Shown here piece after piece: positions 36,576-48,753 of a stretch of DNA of 64,000 nt; positions within the stretch are counted from its first letter, which is position 1; every line of letters begins with the position of its first letter. The notes beneath the pieces are model-generated. The model made no database searches. It was not told the DNA's origin and was given only the letters and a program-made list of their open reading frames with translations. The DNA comes from Vitellaria paradoxa (lineage: Eukaryota; Streptophyta; Magnoliopsida; Ericales; Sapotaceae), in contig CM034240.1 of assembly GCA_019916065.1 (NCBI GenBank), forward strand, positions 47,788,238 to 47,852,237, written 5' to 3'. The translations under genes and the position numbers were made by a program.

Positions 36576-37156
36576 GTAAAAACAGAATATTTAAATTAAT
36601 AAATAAATAAATGTAAACACACCGAAATCAATCTATGTGGGGTTGATGAGTGAGATATGAATTAAATATTGGCATTGATGAAGCAAAATTAACAAGTAGA
36701 CAAATAAGTAAGAGATAGATATATATATATATATATGAATAAAAAAGCAAGACAAAAATGTGGACTCGGATGTGTGAATGCAAATACTCGAGGCATGAGA
36801 TGGAGCCAATCAATCTTATTAATAAGTAGGCCTTCACACACTCTGTTCTTTTGACTGATTGCATCAAGGCAGCAATTATTGGAATGGAGACAGAAGGCCC
36901 TTTCTCCTCCTCCCACGCCTCCTCTGTTTTTTTGTCTTTGTCCTATTAATTGCGACGGCTTCCGAGCCGTGCTCTCGTAGTCTGTCGGTCCCCGTAATTA
37001 AAAATTGAATTCCTGCTCATTTGATTGCGAGGTTCCTTGACCAAATTGAAAAGTTAGGCAAACCCGTGTGAGATTTGGCCTCGAGGCCTTTGAAAAAACA
37101 GAGTGATTTCATTAGAGAGAGAGAGAGAGACACTTGTGGACTCCGGAAACACCCTC

Positions 37157-37210
37157 AGATGGTCTACTTACCTTTCCAAAAAGAAAAACAAAAGAAGAAG
37201 ATGGTCTACT
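37157..37210 (+). repeat. Micro-retroinsertion with 12-bp target duplication
   Basis: AGATGGTCTACT at 37157-37168 is repeated at 37199-37210. The 30-base insert is TACCTTTCC followed by an A-rich tail interrupted by G and C. Confidence 0.6.
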
Positions 37211-37429
37211 CTACACAGCTTGAATCAGACGATGAATTTGGAGCTTGTAAACTCGATAACCAGAATTATGAATAAATAGAGAGAATAAAAATAAAATAAA
37301 ATAAAATAAAATAAATGGAGACATGGTAGTAAAAAGGAGGTGTTTGGATGGCAAAAATGCAGTGGTGGATCTAGGATTTTTTACAGTGAAGTCAAACCAA
37401 TAAATAAAAGTAGTGTACTTAACTTATGA

Positions 37430-37785
37430 GTAATCTGTTTTGAAAGTATATTTTATGGGGACAAAAGGATAAAAATATCTCAAAAATTATACTATTTTCT
37501 AAAGAAATTTTGCTTCCAATGGGAGCAAAACTTGTAAATTACTTGAGATATAGGGGCAATTTGTTTTGAAAGAGATATTTTATAAGGGTAAAAATACAAA
37601 AATATCTCAAAAATTATACTATTTTTTAAAGAAATTTTACTTCTAATGAGGGCAAAACTTGTAAATTGTTTAAAGTATAGAGGCAATTTATTTTGAAATA
37701 TATATTTTATAAGGACAAAAGTACAAAAATATCTAAAAAAATATACTATTTTCTATAGAAATTTTGCTTCCAGTGGAGCCAATTG
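37430..37785. repeat. Tandem repeat, about 126-bp unit, three copies
   Basis: Units start near 37435, 37561 and 37687. Each holds GTTTTGAAA...ATATTTTAT, then AAAAATATCT(C/A)AAAAA, then AAATTTT(G/A)CTTC. The array lies between CAGTGGTGGATCTAGG on the left and TTGACCCCCTTGCCCG on the right, phrases often seen at the edges of non-autonomous plant elements, so the whole 37360-37815 block may be one element. Confidence 0.7.
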
Positions 37786-37807
37786 ACCCCCTTGCCCGTA
37801 TGTGCAT

Positions 37808-37945
37808 TCGCTCATGCAAAAATATACAATATAAGTATAAAGATTTAATGTAAAAATAATATATAGTGGAATTTGATCACAGTAGTAAAAAAATTGGTAA
37901 AAATTAATGAGCTTTGCTTGGTTTTGCTAAGCCAAACATCTCCTA
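37808..37945 (+). repeat. MITE, 'GGTCAAAA' family, copy 8
   Basis: A weaker member ending TTGCTAAGCCAAACATCTCC, directly after the 126-bp tandem array. Confidence 0.45.
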
Positions 37946-38202
37946 CACGCGAGTTGCATGTAAGATAGTTATAAGAGAAAAAAAAAAAAAATTATTGAGT
38001 TGATTGCCCCCTTTTTTATAGAATGAGGCTTTGTTTGGGAAGTTTTTTTTGGTTTACTGAGGTTTTTTATTTTTTTCAATGGTGAAAATTAATTACACTT
38101 TTACATTTCTAGATTCTTAAAAATTATAAAAGACAAATATATCCGTCCAATTAACAAAAAAAAAAAGTTAATAGTTAAAATTTAATTTTTTTCTTCCTAG
38201 AC

Positions 38203-38233
<31 letters not shown>

Positions 38234-39145
38234 TATTTTTTTTCTTTTCAAACTGAGCATGAATTTCTTAAATATAAAATCTAAATTTATTTTCTAAAAA
38301 AAATAAATAATTTAAGAAATTCAAGTTAAGAGTTTTCCTACCAATGAAATCGAAATTAAAGATTATTGTTTTATACTAATATCTCTATCACCAAGGATGG
38401 ACCTAGCAAGACCGAAAGGGGTAAAGCGTCCCCTTTTAATTTTATGGATGAAAAGACGAAAAATATTTCTTATAATTTAATTTGATAATAAAATTGTCAT
38501 TAGTCCTAAATTTATCTAAATACTTTCTCAATTCTCAAATTCTATATTTTATATTTCAGTCATTATCTCTCAATACTTGTTTTCTTTGCGGCTCTACCAA
38601 GTCGCCAATAACAAGCGAGCGATAATTATAATGAAAAAAAATATATATAGAGATATAGAAAATATACACTGCTCATGTTTTGTTTAAATATATAGAAAAA
38701 TATTCGGGACACAATCTTCGATCAAGTGGACTGCGGATAGGATCTTTACATCGATCGATTCATGTCACCTTTCTTTTAAATAGAGATATAATTTATTTCT
38801 TGGGACTAAACAAAAACCAAAAAAAAAAAACTGACAGTGTTCACATATGAATATTGCTAACATTGTTTGACTAATTTTAGGATACCTTTCATAAAATTAA
38901 CGACGTCTTGGTTATTGGGGATATATCTGCCTTTTATTTCCAAAGATAGCTATGATTGCTTGGTAAACCATAAACATTTCCAAATTAGAAAATAAACGTT
39001 CGCACGTTATGTGAAAACGACTTTTCGCTACAAATTTCACACACGGAAAATTGAAAAAGTTGCAGATCAATTACTTTGCCAAACGATCAGCTGTTTGGCG
39101 GATGATGTGCGTTCAAGTGGTTGACATATCCTGTCCTATCCTATC
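37946..39145. other. AT-rich spacer without genes
   Basis: Holds a MITE of the 'GTTAATTTGACATTTTTA' type (about 38025-38245), a (TA)n microsatellite (about 38207-38230) and unassigned AT-rich sequence. No supported reading frame. Confidence 0.5.
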
Positions 39146-40666
39146 TAATGATGTCAATGAGACGGGTATACGAGAGTACCTGATTTGATTGAACCCGATA
39201 AAAATCTGTTGAAAAATATCCTAATGGAATTGGGATGAATTTGGGATTAAAATTTAATTCTTATACGGGTTTGGGACGGACTTGGGATTTACCTGTAAGG
39301 TATCCGATACCCGATACCCAATACCCGTTAATACTTATAGGGTACCCGATATCCGATACCTGTAAGGTACCCGTTAAATACCCGCTTAATAAAATAAGAT
39401 ATATATTTATATATTTAAAATTTTATCCCTAAAATAAAATTTTTAAAAATTTTTAACTAAGGTCATTTATGAGCTTTCGCTCATGTTTACCCTAGCATAA
39501 CTCTAGTATATAATATCATATACTAGTAGCCGCAACTCTCCAAATCTGAAAATCAAACACCCTTTAGTCTCTCTCATGTTATTTACAATCGTGCTGTTGA
39601 AATCGCCGACAACCATTGTTCCTTTCTCCAACTCTCTAATCAGTGGATAGCCTTCTTCAAGTGAGTCTTTTTTTTTTTTTTTTGAGATTGATTTATTTTG
39701 GAATATTTTTTTGAAAGACTCTATGTATAAAAATGTTGCAATTGTCCATGTCTTTTTGCATCCATAAGTTTGTCGGCTTCAAATCCATGCTGTCCGCCCT
39801 GTTCGTTCAACCAATCTAACTTTAATTTTTATTAATTTCGATAGTAGAGAAATTATTCATAATTATAAATACTCTTGGACATGAATATTGGTATGATTGT
39901 TTTTTATGGGTCAAACTTAATTTTACATGTATACATTCAAGTGAATCATGGCGTAATTTTCCTGATGTGCAAAAAAAAACTCTTTTTTTATTTTTTTAGT
40001 TTAAATTATTTCCATTTTCTTTTTTATTAGACTTTTCCGATTTTTTCATGAAACAATTTGAGTTGCTGGTATCTTGCTTAGACTAATGGTTTGTAACTTT
40101 GATGCTTTGTTGACGGTTGCTCTTGGTTTTGTTGGGATGATTCTTTTGAACTTATTTAATTTATGATTTGTTGTGTGTTATTTTCACATCTCATGAATTG
40201 TTCCATATTGGGTTTTTAATTTTTTTATGAATTGTAATTCCTATTATATTGTGATTCTTATTGTACTGTTTCACGGGTTTGCTCATGTATATGTTGTACA
40301 TTTATTTTTACTATTTAGAGTATATATCTTTTACCTTTCCAAAAAAAAAAAAAAAAATAGAGGTTCTTTGACCAATGACTTTGTTTAATTTAATAAATTT
40401 AACATTTTTGTGACTAATTTTTTTTTTTTTTTTTTATCTTTGATCTTAAATCAGGTATTTAACATATACTTAACGGGTAATTTGACCTATTAAATATAAA
40501 CGGATTTCGCGAGTTTGAGACGGATTTTAGGGTTTTGGGACGTGACGTGTTTGGGATTTCAATTAAAAAAATAAACTAGTTTAGGACGGAATGGGAAGCA
40601 AAAAATAAACGAGTTTGGTAATGGGATTGATTAATTAGGCGGGTACACTACCCGTTTACATCCCTA
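39146..40666. mobile_element. Second hAT-type element (1521 bp) with 8-bp target duplication
   Basis: Perfect 8-bp direct repeats ATCCTATC flank it (39138-39145 and 40667-40674). The ends are TAATGATGTCAATGAGACGG and, reversed, TAGGGATGTAAACGGGTA, related short inverted repeats. The left subterminal region is packed with GATACCCGATACC-type motifs, resembling clustered transposase-binding repeats. The interior has no transposase; a fragment at about 39560-39700 has a more gene-like composition but no recognisable product. Confidence 0.8.
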
Positions 40667-40786
40667 ATCCTATCCAAAATAACTGCTTATGAAGGATGGG
40701 GAAATGGGGAAACTCGGGATTCTAAGGGGGTACATATCCCAAAATTGGATGAGATTTTCCTATCCCCATTTAGTAGGCTTTTTTAA

Positions 40787-41186
40787 GAGCATGTGCAGCA
40801 GAAGAGGTAAAGAACCATTTTATGTATTTTTGTTAGCAAATATGAAGAGAACTCTCTGCACCAAACTCTTCAAATCCGCAGCTATTCTTCCTCTTACTAC
40901 AGTAACTTAATTTTTTTACCGAGGTACTATTCACGAGTGATTTTATTATTTATTATTTTTCCTGCCGAGCTATTCTTCTGTGCATATTGCTTTGTTGCCC
41001 AATGGATGTGATCTTCCTTTTTAGGTGATCGTTGGGCTCCAATTTGAATTGGTAAAATTAATTTTTTAATAGACAATTGATTAAATGCCTAACATTGATG
41101 TGACTTGAAAAAAAAAAAGTCATTACTTAAACCTAAAATATGCACTGTTTACTAAATAATTTAGCTATCCATTGATGCAGTTACTC
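40787..41186. repeat. PIF/Harbinger-type MITE (400 bp), TAA target duplication
   Basis: The ends are GAGCATGTGCAGCA and, reversed, GAGTAACTGCATCA. TAA flanks both sides (40784-40786 and 41187-41189). Start motif, three-base target and size fit Tourist-like elements. The short frame near 40689-40910 crosses its edge and is not a gene. Confidence 0.65.
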
Positions 41187-42078
41187 TAAGGTCCTCTCAT
41201 TTCATCATCAAATGGTGGCTTCTATCACTTTATCTTTCTTCTTATTAGATGGTGATCTTTTATCTCTAATCCTTCTTCTTCTTCTTCTTCTTTTCCCTGT
41301 TTTCTTTTTGTTTTAATACCCAAAATATCTAAATCATCCTACACGTATCTCAACTAATCTTCCTAAAACCTTAGATTGAGTAAGTCTCGGTAATTTTGAG
41401 AACATTCGTAACCACAAGTAAACAAATATAAAATTTTACCAACTGAACAACCACTCAATGTTGTTCTTTACGTTTTTCAACCCCATCATTTCTAACCATT
41501 AATTATTACAAGGCCCGGCTCATTTCACAACAATTAGAAATTCAGTTTGGCTATTGGTCTAAAAATTGTACATCTCGGTTTTGGTTTTTGAATTAAGGTT
41601 TGGACCGGAATTTGAGGGTTTCTTCAATTGGTTTAAATTAATTTTGTTAACCGGACCCAACATACACTATGCACCGCCCCGAAATCAATTATTTAAGTCT
41701 GTTCTAGGGGCTGTTTGGTTTAACCATTTTCCCACTTTGTTTAGAAAACACAAAATATACAGTGTGTACGGCCCATTTATGAATAGAAGCAAACGACAGA
41801 TAAAATATAGATAGCCAGCCGTCCAGGGAAGGATGAACGAGATGCCAATTCAATTTCAAGTCGGAACACATACATTTTTATTACACATGACAAAAGCCAA
41901 TCATTCTCCATAGTTGTCCAACCAGAAGAAAGCAGCAAAACATAACTTTTCCCTGTGGAAAAAATAAAATAAAATAAATAAAATAGAATAAAATCTTAAA
42001 TTGCCCATACAACAACTAATCTGACATATAAAGGTGGGTAAGTAGAAGGGACTCACCTGATTCAAATTGCGAAATACG
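41187..42078. other. 3' flank of the isochorismatase-family gene
   Basis: Contains a TTC microsatellite (about 41271-41292) and moderately AT-rich DNA. The portion near 41820-42078 probably includes the 3' UTR of the gene on the minus strand. No other coding signal. Confidence 0.45.
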
Positions 42079-45000
42079 TCAATCTTTGGATTCACACCAT
42101 TCCTCTAATGTTGGAATTGCAACTCCAATATTTTCCATGTCATGAATATTTGCTGGAATATATATACATATACGTATACATATAACCCAAAGTTAGTAGT
42201 AGGTTCCGTACAAGCTAACCATATAATTCCTCAAATAGAAGAGCGAAAAAGAAAGGCAACCAAATTGAACAACTTTGAATTGGAAAAAACACAAACTTGT
42301 AAATAGGGTAGGAGACTCGATTTGGGTACAAAAAACTGGTTTTTGATTTTTTTTTTTTTTGGTAACTTTTTTCATCTCATATGACTTTTTTTTTTTACCA
42401 AAATTTGATTTTATTTTTAAAAACTGTAATTTTTAAGCATATTAACCGTATTCATTAAAAAATATCAAAAAATTCACATTCAACTGGGTAAAAGCTATCT
42501 GTTTTTTTTTTTTTAAAGGTTGATTTTTTTAACTTTTATCCAAACGGATGTGATTTTTTCAATTTTTTCTTTTACGAATGTGATTAACACACCTGAAAGA
42601 TACATCTTAAAAAAAAAAAAATTAAATTTTGATGAAAAAAATATAAGATGGAAAAAAAAAAAAAACTACAATAAAAGCAAATTGCTTTTTGGTACCGAAA
42701 CAAAGCCTGAATCATAGACCTAAAATGAGCTTTTAATGGGCTTTATCCACTTGTACTATTAGCATGCTCCTAACAGGACCCAAAAAAAGGGCTGGGGCAT
42801 TGCATCTCCATTGGGTTAGAATGACGAATATCAAATAAGCACTACACATCGTTTTATTGAAAGTCCTCTAAATCGAGATAAGATTACTCGTACGCAATGT
42901 TGGACGGCAAGATTGAACCAAATTTTGACTACCGATGAAAATAAAAGCCTTCTAATCATTCTTTTGTGGCCCGTGGCTGAAAGAAGAGCGCAAGGCCCGT
43001 CAGTTTACTGACTGTTTTTGCAGAATAGGTACAATAGAGAGAAGGATTTTGAGATGACTGGTTTTGTAGTTTTTGTTGGTTTCCTCTCCCTGATCTTTTG
43101 AGGTTGTGATTCTTGGATCGCACTTATCTCCCTCCCTTTGGAGACAATCTCTCACTTGGGTCATGCCCTTGTACAGTGTATCCTTTCCTTTTCTTTAATA
43201 TATCCCCTCCCCCAACTCTTTTCAAAAAAAAAAAAAAAAAAAAATGATGGTATGGCAAAGACAGAAATAAAATAAAACAATACTTATCAAAAAAGAAATG
43301 AAAATAAATAAACACTAAGAAGGGAAAAAAAATTGTCCATTGGGAACATAATCAGAGAATCTTAGGGGAATGGAGCAACCATGAGAAAAGAAATGAGCTA
43401 GTGCATGAAGAGAAATAGGTCTAGCTAAAGGTACTACCAAATTCATAGACAAAAAGGATCATACAAATGGGAAATTCTCTTATGGCGCAGAACAGTTTCC
43501 ACACGAGCAATGAATAATGTCCTTTAGGCTATGTTTGGAAAATGAATTTGTGGAGAGAAAAGAAAAAATGAAGGAAAATAATAGAAATGGAAAATGAAGT
43601 GAAAAAATCAAATTTATTTCATTCTTTTAGCGAGTTAGGAAAAAAAAAGGGGACTAAAATGAATAGATATTTATCAATAAAGTTTAACTTTTATTTGGTT
43701 GAGTGTACAAAAATTGCACACGTTATAAATTTTATTTTCCCTTCATTTTTTCTTTCTGTCCACAAATCTATGTTCAAAACATAGCATTACAGAGGTTCAC
43801 AGTCTTGGTCCAAAAGGAATACCACCAAAGATTCATCTTTGTCGTTTCCAAATTTGAATCGTGCACAGTAGAGAAAATTCACAAGAGCTGGGTGGGTCAT
43901 TAAAAAATAATATTCAACCTTTCGGAAATTTGGCAAGGGTAGTTTCTTGTGCTATGGCATCCATTGGGGTCAGAAATCTACTTAATGTTTGTGTGTATGG
44001 AGGAGGGGCTCATAGACCAATATAAGGCGTGCACTTTGTGTTGGAAAGTAGGAGGCAATTGCTCTTCAAGCACCTGGTGATTCACTTGAGAGGTGAGAGG
44101 AAGAACAAGCCTACTAAGAGAAAGAGAAGGAAATGGTATTCTAGAGAAATAAGCTCTGAGGGTTGGTTGTTGGTTGGTGAATTTTGAATGTCCCGGAGTA
44201 AATTAGATGAATCAAGAGATATTTACAGTGGTTGTCCTAGGTTGTTAGGGTGAGTTAAAAATAAGTGAACGGCCCAAATGGTAAGGAGGAGACAACAGAG
44301 GAAAATGTTTAGTAGAGTCAGTCGTGTCTAAGTGGCTAGTTGCTTCAGGATTTCTGTTAACGGGGTAATTAGTTGACGAAAGAGGGATGCGTGTGCCTTT
44401 AACAGTTGTTAGCTGAGGGTATTAAATGCTTGGTGGCTGGGCCAATTTGATGTATGGGGCCGAGGTGCAATTCCCTCAGTGAAAGAGTTTGCTAGCTTGG
44501 CGATCCCTTACTCGCACCTCTATTCTAGTGGACTCATGAGTGATCCACGTAAGTATATTAGGCAGGGTGTCCTTTAGACTTAGGTGCTCTCTCCGTTTGG
44601 AGTAGAAGTGGCTCCCTTGTTGGGAGGAGCGCTTTGCCCGAGGAGCAGTGGCGCCCCATAGCCCGAGGAGCCCTTTGTTGAGGGGCGAGGATGCTGTCGT
44701 AGCAAGTGATTCGGATAAGTAAGATACACTATATCCCAAGTCCCAAGTCTGTTTGGAGAGTTCAAGCCAAGTCCAGTTGTCATTTCATGAAGCAGGCACA
44801 TGGATGAAGGGGGTTGTGCCACATGGAGGGCACTTGGGGTACCTACAATGTTCTCCTTATATTTTTAAGATTCTAGAATTCATCAGCCTTTTCCAAATAG
44901 TGGGGGGGTTAAGCTTTGTCCTAGTTGACTTAAAATGCTAGAAGCAACAGACACCATTCGGATTGGTAACCTCTAGTTTTGCTCGGAGTAACACTTGCCA

Positions 45001-46998
45001 CTGCAACGGCTGGTGCAATGCTACAATGAATCTTTTATAACCTTTCCAATCTCAATCAAATGAGAAACACTCAACAAATCAGGTCAATTAATGAGTAGAA
45101 GGCCAAAGCATGAGATGAATCAATGCAAAGTGATATTGACATCTGCCGATGTGTGAGTGTATCAAGAGATATGCTGAAGAGACAAATCATTGTAACCTAA
45201 TTATCACAACCTCCAAGTCAAAAGGATTTCAAAATTACCTAAGAAATAGAAAGACTAGTTCATGGAATCTAGAGGAAAAAATTTGAGAGAGAGAAAAAAT
45301 AAAAAGGGAAAAAAAAAACACAGGCTCATACTTGGGGAAAAAAAAAAAAAGCAATTGAGATAGGATCCTAGATAACTATCTAAAGAGATCTCAATTCTCA
45401 CCAACATGTATGTCAGGTGTGGCGGCAGCTGTGGCATCGACAATAACGGTAACATATTTATAATCTAATGCCACAGCATCAAATACAGTTTGTCTGATGC
45501 AATTTGGAGTTTGAACACCTAGAAATATAAACTTCAGGAATTAGAAGTTGCATATACTTGACAACAATCTGAAATCTACGTAAAGAAGACAATACAAAAG
45601 TGCATTTACCAACAATAACTAGACTATTTATCCCAGCAGTCTTCATAAACAAATCAAGGTTTGTAGCAAAGAATGCACTAAAACGAGTCTTCACCACCTT
45701 ATAATCCCCCTCCTTAATCACAAGACCATCAACCAATTCTGCTCCAACACTGCCCTTAGAGGTCGGCCCTGCTTTTCCACCAGAGTACAAGTGCTTCCGA
45801 AAGAGCTCAACATCCCTTCCAAGAGGGTCATGCTCTCGAACAACCTATACCCAAAATTCATCTAAAATTATATTTTGCAATGCAAAACAAATCACAACTC
45901 ATTAAAAAAAAAAAGTAAGAAAGAAAGAAAAAAATAAGGTATTACCATATCATAAAGATCCTCTTTTTACCAATCCAAGTGAACAAAACCCCCAAACTTG
46001 TTAGGACCGAATACCCACACACATCTAATGCACAATACGCTCAAATAAGGGAAATCAACACCCACGGAGATTTAACTTGCGTTGGCATCAATCCGTCTAC
46101 ATCCACGGGTGAAAGAGAATTAATTCCACAATACCATGACAGAGTACAATCCAACTCCCTTCTCCCCAGAAGCCCCTCCTTCTCACTCTTTTTTTTTTTT
46201 GGTAAGTAAGAGTTTCCTTCTCACTCTTTGTTACCTTAGAATTCCTATAAGTTTCCTATTTACAAAACAAATATAGAAACACTAATCCCCATAAAAATAT
46301 TTTATAACTAGTGGACCTGAGACCAATTTAACCCAAATACATGTCAAAATAATTAAAAAAAAAAAGAAAAAGAAAAAAATCTTAAGCTGTATTGGGCCAA
46401 TACTTTACCAATTCAATAGTAAAGATTTTATTTACCAATTTAATAACAAAGTCTTCTTAAATATATTTATTTACCATACAGTAATCTTAAGTATAATTAA
46501 ATATATTTAACCGTGGAATAGTAGCTTAAATCGAATTAAGTGAAAAAAGACACAAAACATAAGTGAGGAATAGGGAATTAACGTGCTCACTTAAACAAAT
46601 TCAACAGCAAAAAATTAGGCAACAGATTAAGAACTGAACAAATCAGAGAATTAATACAAAGATTAAAGAAGAGAAGAAGAGAATATCCTCGTACCCAAAT
46701 TACGAGGATACCGCGCCTTCGAGCAACTTCGATGGCCTTTATAACGTTGGAGACAATTGCCAGGCCGCCATCTACGCGCATCAAACCATCTGGTAGAATG
46801 AAATCGTTCTGCAAAGATTGAAAAAGAAGTATAGAATAAGAACTAGAAAGAGTACAAAATTCAACACTAAGAAAAGGTTGGATTATAGTTGGAAGAAGAA
46901 TAATGGGTTAGGGGCGGAGAGAGAGAGAGATTGTTGGAGACCTGCATGTCTATGACCAGAAGTGCGGTGTTCTTCCATTTATCGTCCAAAGAAGCCAT
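42079..46998 (-). CDS. Isochorismatase-family hydrolase (nicotinamidase-like), 5 exons
   Basis: Exons in transcription order are 46998-46942, 46808-46695, 45844-45610, 45518-45402 and 42152-42079. All junctions are GT-AG and the sum is 597 nt (198 aa). The start MASLDDKWKNTALLVIDMQ matches plant homologues of Arabidopsis At3g16190. The cysteine-hydrolase triad is complete: Asp17 in LLVIDMQNDF, Lys109 in VVKTRFSAFF and Cys142 in GVQTPNCIRQT. Other family marks are REHDPLGRDVELFRKHLY and VIVDATAAATPDIH. The short last exon (NIHDMENIGVAIPTLEEW) is separated by a 3.25 kb intron holding a retroposon tail at about 43220-43242. The protein is probably cytosolic. The substrate is unknown: homologues are called 'probable inactive nicotinamidase', although the catalytic residues are present here. 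Confidence 0.93.
43000..43242 (+). mobile_element. Retroposon 3' end in intron 4 of the isochorismatase gene
   Basis: A non-AT-biased stretch (with CTTGGATCGCACTTATC, GGGTCATGCCCTTGTACAG and TTTCTTTAATATATCCC) ends in a 21-base poly(A) at about 43222-43242. The composition and ending fit the 3' end of a plant LINE. The 5' limit and target duplication were not found. It lies antisense to the host gene. Confidence 0.5.
46177..46228 (-). repeat. Micro-retroinsertion with 14-bp target duplication in isochorismatase intron 2
   Basis: TCCTTCTCACTCTT occurs at 46177-46190 and 46215-46228. The insert is poly-T, then GGTAAGTAAGAG; on the minus strand it ends CTTACC-poly(A) like the insertion at 10599-10615. 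Confidence 0.7.
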
Positions 46999-48753
46999 TT
47001 TGGGGCAGAACAGAGCAGCTCCTGAGATGGGTTTTCTAGGATTCTGTTGCGTCTGTGACCTGAAAGGCTGAACTATGCAGCAGCTTTTGTTTTTTTTTTT
47101 TTGAACTTTTGATAAAAGCTTAAAAAAAAAAAAAAGAGCTTGATTTGTTAACGAGACTTAGGGTCCGTTTGGAAAACCAGCTAGTAGCTGGCTTTTTTTT
47201 TTTTTAACTTCAACAGTGCTTAGTTAATTTTACCTTTTTATATTTTAACATTCTTTTAAACTTTTAAAGGTAAAAATGTCAAATTAACAAAAACTAAAAA
47301 TTTACCTAAAAAAAATCACTTTTTTTCATTTTCAAACACAAAATTAACTAATTTATTTTTAATTAACTAGTTGCTAGCTAAAACTAAGCTAATTAACTTT
47401 GTTCCCAAACCAAGCCTTATATACCTCCCACACGCACCCTAATATTTTAATGTGGAATGCCTGGTTATTGCAACCCCATTGGCTGAGATCCAAATTGAAT
47501 GAAGTAGCCCATAAAGCAACTTCTCAAGTTGAGATCCAAATTAAACGGAGCAACTAATAAAAAGAGTAGAGCAATTAATACAAGCACGTAGTTTTTAATT
47601 TTTTTAAATTAATTTAACCTAACAAATCAAGTCAAAAAAACTTAGTTTGTAGGTAAGACTTATACACCACACATACACCCTAACACCCGAACTATACAGT
47701 AGTTTATTCCTAATGACACTGTTTGGAGTTTAAAAAAAATATAAAATTTTACAAATTTCTACAAACATAAATTACGAGATTATAAATTTTAAATTTCTTA
47801 CTCACTGTATAAAATACGAGACATTAATTTTAACAAATTCATACCACTCTAAATACCTTATCCAATATTTCTCCTTACTCACCTGTTAAAAAAAAAAAAA
47901 AGTGTCCACGTGTCACTTACCATATGAAAAAAAAAAATGTCAGTGACAGGACACGGAGAAAAATTATAGATTATAATTTATTCAAATTTTAAACTTATTG
48001 CTTGATGTATGTCTAAGTTAAGTTAGGTATATTATTTGATTTTTTGTTATCAATTAAATAAATTAAGTTTTTTATCCCCCTCAAAAAAAAAAGACTCAAC
48101 TCGAAAGTAAAAATTAATCATGAGAGGGTCTATATATTTACATATTTTATGAATATTATTGTAAATATGATATTCTCCTGTTGATATAAAAAAATTGAGA
48201 ACTGATACAATTAATTTTTACTTGTGATAATGGTTATTCACATAAAATTACAAAAATATTTATATAAAAAAATATAATAATAAATATAATTACTTTAAAA
48301 ACAATGAATTTGAGAGGCGTGTTAACTTTAATTTGTAGGCCAAATACAGAAGCTTCACGGTGAAAGAAATTGAATGGCTTCGAGCCACTCCCAGCTATAC
48401 ATTATGCCCGTGCGTGCTGTGTTTGGAATGATAAAAAGTGAGATAAATTGAAAGTTCGTAATACGTGTAATAAAAAAATTAATATGATATAAAATTAATA
48501 GAAATTTATAAAACTTTTTGTTATTTATTTATAAACCAAACGGAACCACCAGATAATGCTATATACTATATGTACATGTAAAAATTGATGTTTTATTAAT
48601 TAGTATGATTATTGAAGGTGTATTAATTAACATTGTCAGATACAACTAGCTAGCTGTATCAGCACTTCGAGTGGCTTCTAAAAATAGTACATTCTCTGCA
48701 ACTGGAAAACCAAACGTGGAAAACCAAAATCACTCTGCCATTAACATCTCACC
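46999..48753. other. Spacer between isochorismatase promoter and NPF copy C
   Basis: Contains the upstream region of the isochorismatase-family gene (a GA run at 46919-46930 lies in its first intron), a MITE at about 47160-47415 with GGTCCGTTTGG and CCAAGCC ends, MITEs at about 47720-47870 and 48420-48545, and AT-rich DNA. No gene. Confidence 0.5.

Larger units (their letters stand above)
34465..37370. other. Gene-free part of the segmental duplication, left half
   Basis: Matches 58740-60970 in order: GAGAGAATGAATGG, TTTCCTCCAAAT, CAACACATTTG, AAATGTGGACTCGGATGTGTG and TTCCTTGACCAAATTGAAA occur in both halves. It contains MITEs (34615-34775, 35812-36107, 36414-36575), a CCGTT/ACGG-type element (35030-35400), a roughly 105-bp local tandem duplication around 36110-36270, and a micro-retroinsertion at 37157-37210. 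Confidence 0.65.

Noticed and set aside
40689..40910. 73-codon frame next to the hAT-type element
   Set aside because: It crosses from spacer into a PIF/Harbinger-type MITE and has no homology.
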